Source of the DNA: DATFPK01 sp035264885
Lineage (GTDB): Bacteria > Actinomycetota > Thermoleophilia > Solirubrobacterales > 70-9
Reading direction: 5' to 3'
Assembly: GCA_035264885.1 (NCBI GenBank)
Contig: DATFPK010000044.1
Span: 1-6,742, forward strand
Length of the DNA stretch: 6,742 nucleotides
Shown: positions 5,650 to 6,742 of the stretch, one piece after another
How positions within the stretch are numbered: the first letter of the stretch is position 1
Layout: every line of letters starts with the position of its first letter
Made by a program: the position numbers and the translations under genes
Notes under the pieces: model-generated
Told to the model about the DNA's origin: nothing
What the model saw: the letters and a program-made list of their open reading frames with translations, nothing else
Databases searched by the model: none

Positions 5650-6240
5650 CTATTCAGCCCAGGAGAGCTCGCCCGCCGCGATCAGGTCGGCGTCCATGTT
5701 GCGCTCCATCATCCGCAGCGCCGCGTCGGCCAGGTCGCGGTGGATGTGGGCGACCGCATCGCGCGGCACCGTGACCGCCAGGTGGCGCACATGGGCGTCG
5801 AGGGCGCTGTAGAGGATGCACTGCTCGGTCACCTGGCCGGCGATCACCAGCCTGCTTGCGCCGAGCTGATCGAGCAGGTACTCGAGCGGGGTCTCGTAGA
5901 AGGCGCTGTGCCTGGCCTTGATCACGAACTTGGCGCCTTCCGGCGGCAGGATCGGCTCGACCACGTCCGGGTGGCGCCCCCGCATCGCCCGGTCCGCCAA
6001 CTCCTCCGCCGAGGAGTTCCAGTCGCCGTAGTTGTCGTTGACGTAGATGACGGGGACGTCTGCGTCCCTCGCGCCCTCGACCAGGGCGCGAATCCCGGGG
6101 ACGGCCTGGGCCACGTTCTCGGCCAGCTCGTCGGCCTCGTCGTGCTCGTAGGGGTTGAGCATGTCAACCACGACGAGCGCCTTCCCTGTGTCCTCGGCGT
6201 CGTGGCGACTGTGCCGCGGGCGGCGCCGCTCGTCCGACAC
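5650..6240 (-). CDS. Isochorismatase-like cysteine hydrolase
   Basis: Soluble alpha/beta hydrolase of the isochorismatase-like superfamily (which includes nicotinamidases and N-carbamoyl amidohydrolases), 196 residues. The expected catalytic triad is visible: D26 (ALVVVDMLNP), K108 (FVIKARHSAF) and C141 (GQVTEQCI), the last preceded by the conserved Val-Thr that usually forms the cis-peptide. All active-site elements are present, so it should be a working enzyme. The GTG start at 6240 shares one base with the SRPBCC stop (TAGTG), with GAGGG 9-10 bases upstream. The first 18 residues are rich in Arg and His and look unconserved; the recognisable fold begins near K20. It probably forms an operon with the SRPBCC gene, and the 115-base gap before the Nudix gene could hold a promoter. 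Substrate unknown: nothing nearby makes isochorismate, so the family name should not be read as the reaction. Confidence 0.92.
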   Translation of the reverse strand: MSDERRRPRHSRHDAEDTGKALVVVDMLNPYEHDEADELAENVAQAVPGIRALVEGARDADVPVIYVNDNYGDWNSSAEELADRAMRGRHPDVVEPILPPEGAKFVIKARHSAFYETPLEYLLDQLGASRLVIAGQVTEQCILYSALDAHVRHLAVTVPRDAVAHIHRDLADAALRMMERNMDADLIAAGELSWAE

Positions 6241-6695
6241 TAGGCGCCGCCCTCGATCAGAGTCTTCAGGTTGGCGAGTGAGCGCTCCGCCTCCTCGCGT
6301 CCCTTCTCCTCGCCGACCAGGCCGGCGGCCTTGGCGGCCAGCTTGCCGCCGGGCAGCTCGAAGACGTTGACGTAGTCGAACCGGGTGCCTCCGTCACGCG
6401 GCTCGAGCGAGTAGCAGACCCGGGCCCGGGACCCGCCCGGCCCCTCCCCGTGCCACTCCACCCGCCGCGGGCGGTCGATCTTCGTGATCCGCCAGGTGAC
6501 CTTGAACGAGAGGCCGGCGACCCGTAGCTTCTGCCGGAACGTCGTGCCCTCGCCAAGCTCGCCCTCGGGCTCGTCGACAAGCGACCGGTGGGTAGTGACC
6601 CAGTCCTCGAGCCGGCAGGGGTCGACCGCGGTGTCGAAGACCTCGTCCGGCAAGGCGTCGATCTGGACGGTGGACCTGACCTCGATGCCCGCCAT
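6240..6695 (-). CDS. SRPBCC-fold (polyketide cyclase/dehydrase-like) protein
   Basis: Small cytoplasmic protein of the START/Bet v1-like SRPBCC superfamily, 151 residues, usual length. It opens with a beta strand and the helix LPDEVFDTAVDP (15-26), then RLEDWV (28-33), the commonly conserved Trp region. A run of strands follows (about 50-115, e.g. FKVTWRITKID and RFDYVNVFEL), and the fold ends in a long helix (EEAERSLANLKTLIE, 134-148) that would roof the cavity. Such proteins bind hydrophobic ligands or act as cyclases, and many have no assigned role. The ATG at 6695 shares one base with the upstream gene's stop (TGATG) and has no clear ribosome site, so it is probably translated by coupling. 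The next gene, the isochorismatase-like hydrolase, is likewise joined by one base. Function cannot be narrowed. Confidence 0.88.
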   Translation of the reverse strand: MAGIEVRSTVQIDALPDEVFDTAVDPCRLEDWVTTHRSLVDEPEGELGEGTTFRQKLRVAGLSFKVTWRITKIDRPRRVEWHGEGPGGSRARVCYSLEPRDGGTRFDYVNVFELPGGKLAAKAAGLVGEEKGREEAERSLANLKTLIEGGA

Positions 6696-6742
6696 CAGCG
6701 CTCGGCGGCGGCGATCAGCCGCTCGTCCTCCTCCAGCGCCCG
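6695..6742 (-). CDS. 3' end of an unidentified gene upstream of the SRPBCC gene
   Basis: Fifteen codons and a TGA are visible on the minus strand (RALEEDERLIAAAER). The stop overlaps the SRPBCC ATG by one base as TGATG, the same tight arrangement as the next junction, which is the main support for a real gene here. The fragment is a charged helix-like tail, too short to assign to a family. The rest of the gene lies beyond the window's right edge. Confidence 0.6.
   Translation of the reverse strand, partial: RALEEDERLIAAAER

Noticed and set aside
3382..6240. Enterobactin-like siderophore locus (EntS-like exporter plus isochorismatase)
   Set aside because: There is no isochorismate synthase, dihydrobenzoate-activating enzyme, carrier domain or NRPS. 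The hydrolase has no aryl-carrier domain, and MFS_3 exporters and isochorismatase-fold enzymes are both common in other settings.
1..6742. Mobile element, CRISPR array, tRNA or rRNA
   Set aside because: I saw no transposase or integrase, no regular spaced repeats, and no cloverleaf or rRNA-like stretch on either strand. Repeats seen are short GC-rich motifs.

Overview
The window is strongly G+C-rich (around 70% by eye, with nearly all third codon positions G or C). It is densely packed with genes that overlap by 1 or 4 bases, and GTG or TTG starts are common. The lipoprotein signal followed by an Asp/Gly linker, the MutT1-type Nudix protein and the codon bias point to a high-GC actinobacterium. 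A Thermoleophilia/Solirubrobacterales-type organism is my best guess, but that is inference only.

Left half (1-3136, + strand): a compatible-solute (glycine betaine/choline/carnitine type) ABC importer of the OpuC/ProU class. It is read as ATPase with a tandem CBS tail (5' end outside the window), permease 1, permease 2 and a lipid-anchored substrate-binding protein. The first three genes are joined by GTGA overlaps. The binding-protein gene follows after 37 bases with its own strong Shine-Dalgarno. Together they would form an osmoprotectant uptake system gated through the CBS domains.

Middle (3137-3381): a 245-base convergent intergenic region with no credible gene. It holds three hairpins. 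The strongest (3157-3191), just after the binding-protein gene, looks like a terminator without a U-tract.

Right half (3382-6742, all - strand, so read right to left): the last 15 codons of an unidentified gene, an SRPBCC-fold protein, an isochorismatase-like cysteine hydrolase, a 115-base gap, a stand-alone MutT1-like Nudix hydrolase, a MarR-type repressor and an MFS_3/EntS-like exporter. The first three are joined by 1-base stop/start overlaps, and MarR and MFS by a TTGA overlap. MarR plus exporter is a classic self-regulated efflux pair. A locally AT-rich patch with small repeats just ahead of marR (about 5088-5129) is the best candidate for its promoter/operator.

I see no mobile element, CRISPR array, RNA gene or clearly new system. 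The points most worth a second look are the paired cysteines in permease 1 and in the binding protein, the AT-rich putative operator, and the hairpin-rich convergent region.
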